Assembly (NCBI GenBank): GCA_900768625.1
Contig: CAAGDO010000201.1
Location: 1-6,273 of the forward strand
DNA from: Bacteroidaceae bacterium
GTDB taxonomy: Bacteria; Bacteroidota; Bacteroidia; Bacteroidales; Bacteroidaceae
Length of the DNA stretch: 6,273 nucleotides
Direction of reading: 5' to 3'
The position numbers and the translations under genes were made by a program. A model generated the notes under the pieces. It saw only the letters and a list, made by a program, of their open reading frames with translations. It was not told the origin of the DNA and ran no database searches. The first letter of the stretch is position 1. The number at the start of each line of letters is the position of its first letter. Shown here piece after piece: positions 6,148 to 6,273 of the stretch.

Positions 6148-6155
6148 CAAAATTA
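6148..6155 (-). promoter_or_regulatory. Possible -7 promoter element for the glycosyltransferase-recX-lipoprotein unit
   Basis: Minus-strand TAATTTTG fits the Bacteroidetes -7 consensus TAnnTTTG and lies about 54 bases before the glycosyltransferase start codon, an ordinary leader length. No TTTG-like -33 element is present at 19-21 bases further upstream, so support is partial. The motif overlaps the stop codon of the open frame at the window edge. Confidence 0.35.
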
Positions 6156-6273
6156 TTTTATACTATCAGCAGGCATTATTTCCACATTGAAAGCACGTTC
6201 TCGGGCGCATCTGTTTCCTTCGTTCTCAGTCACATAGCCCGCTATGTTCCTTCCCCCGAAGAAAACAGCTGCA
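6153..6273 (-). other. Open frame of 39 codons at the window edge, gene 3' end or repeat
   Basis: Read on the minus strand from 6272, one frame is open for 39 codons and ends at TAA (6153-6155), giving a C-terminus with FFGGRNIAGYVTENEGN and finishing EIMPADSIK. I recognise no domain. It may be the tail of an upstream gene in the same orientation. Alternatively it is a noncoding or repetitive stretch with a fortuitous open frame; it contains a small palindrome CATAGC-CC-GCTATG. The window is too short to decide. Confidence 0.35.

Overview
The window looks like a chromosomal segment from a Bacteroidales bacterium, most likely Prevotella or a close relative. The reasons are BspA-type leucine-rich-repeat lipoproteins, no Shine-Dalgarno sequence at the starts, TAnnTTTG-type promoter motifs, a Bacteroidetes-style RecX, and an intergenic palindromic repeat that resembles elements I associate with Bacteroides/Prevotella. 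Genus level is an inference. Every gene I can support lies on the minus strand, so transcription runs from high to low coordinates.

In transcription order: the right edge (6273-6153) holds 39 open codons ending in a stop, either the 3' end of an upstream gene or part of a repeat. Next come a family 2 glycosyltransferase (6094-5309), recX (5261-4806), and three tandem paralogous lipoprotein genes (C 4747-3494, B 3456-2206, A 2146-896). The array ends at a strong intrinsic terminator (867-798). The gaps from the glycosyltransferase to gene A are 47, 58, 37 and 59 bp with no obvious internal terminator, so the five genes could form one transcription unit. The 417-bp gap 479-895 then holds the terminator, about 140 bp with nothing recognisable, and a palindromic intergenic element carrying minus-strand promoter motifs. 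That element sits upstream of an Rpn/PD-(D/E)XK family nuclease gene, whose first 159 codons run off the left edge.

The centre of interest is the lipoprotein array. Each protein has a lipobox (LAGC), a transglutaminase-like core with an intact Cys-His-Asp triad, and a C-terminal BspA-like LRR region. All three are near-identical around the catalytic residues and diverge just before the Cys and just after the Asp. Gene A is a mosaic: its N-terminal half matches B and its C-terminal half matches C, with a switch near 1490-1530, which points to gene conversion or unequal crossover within the array. The role of the lipoproteins is not known to me. A surface or periplasmic enzyme or adhesin family undergoing diversification is a reasonable inference. 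No functional link between the glycosyltransferase, RecX and the lipoproteins is evident beyond shared orientation and close spacing.
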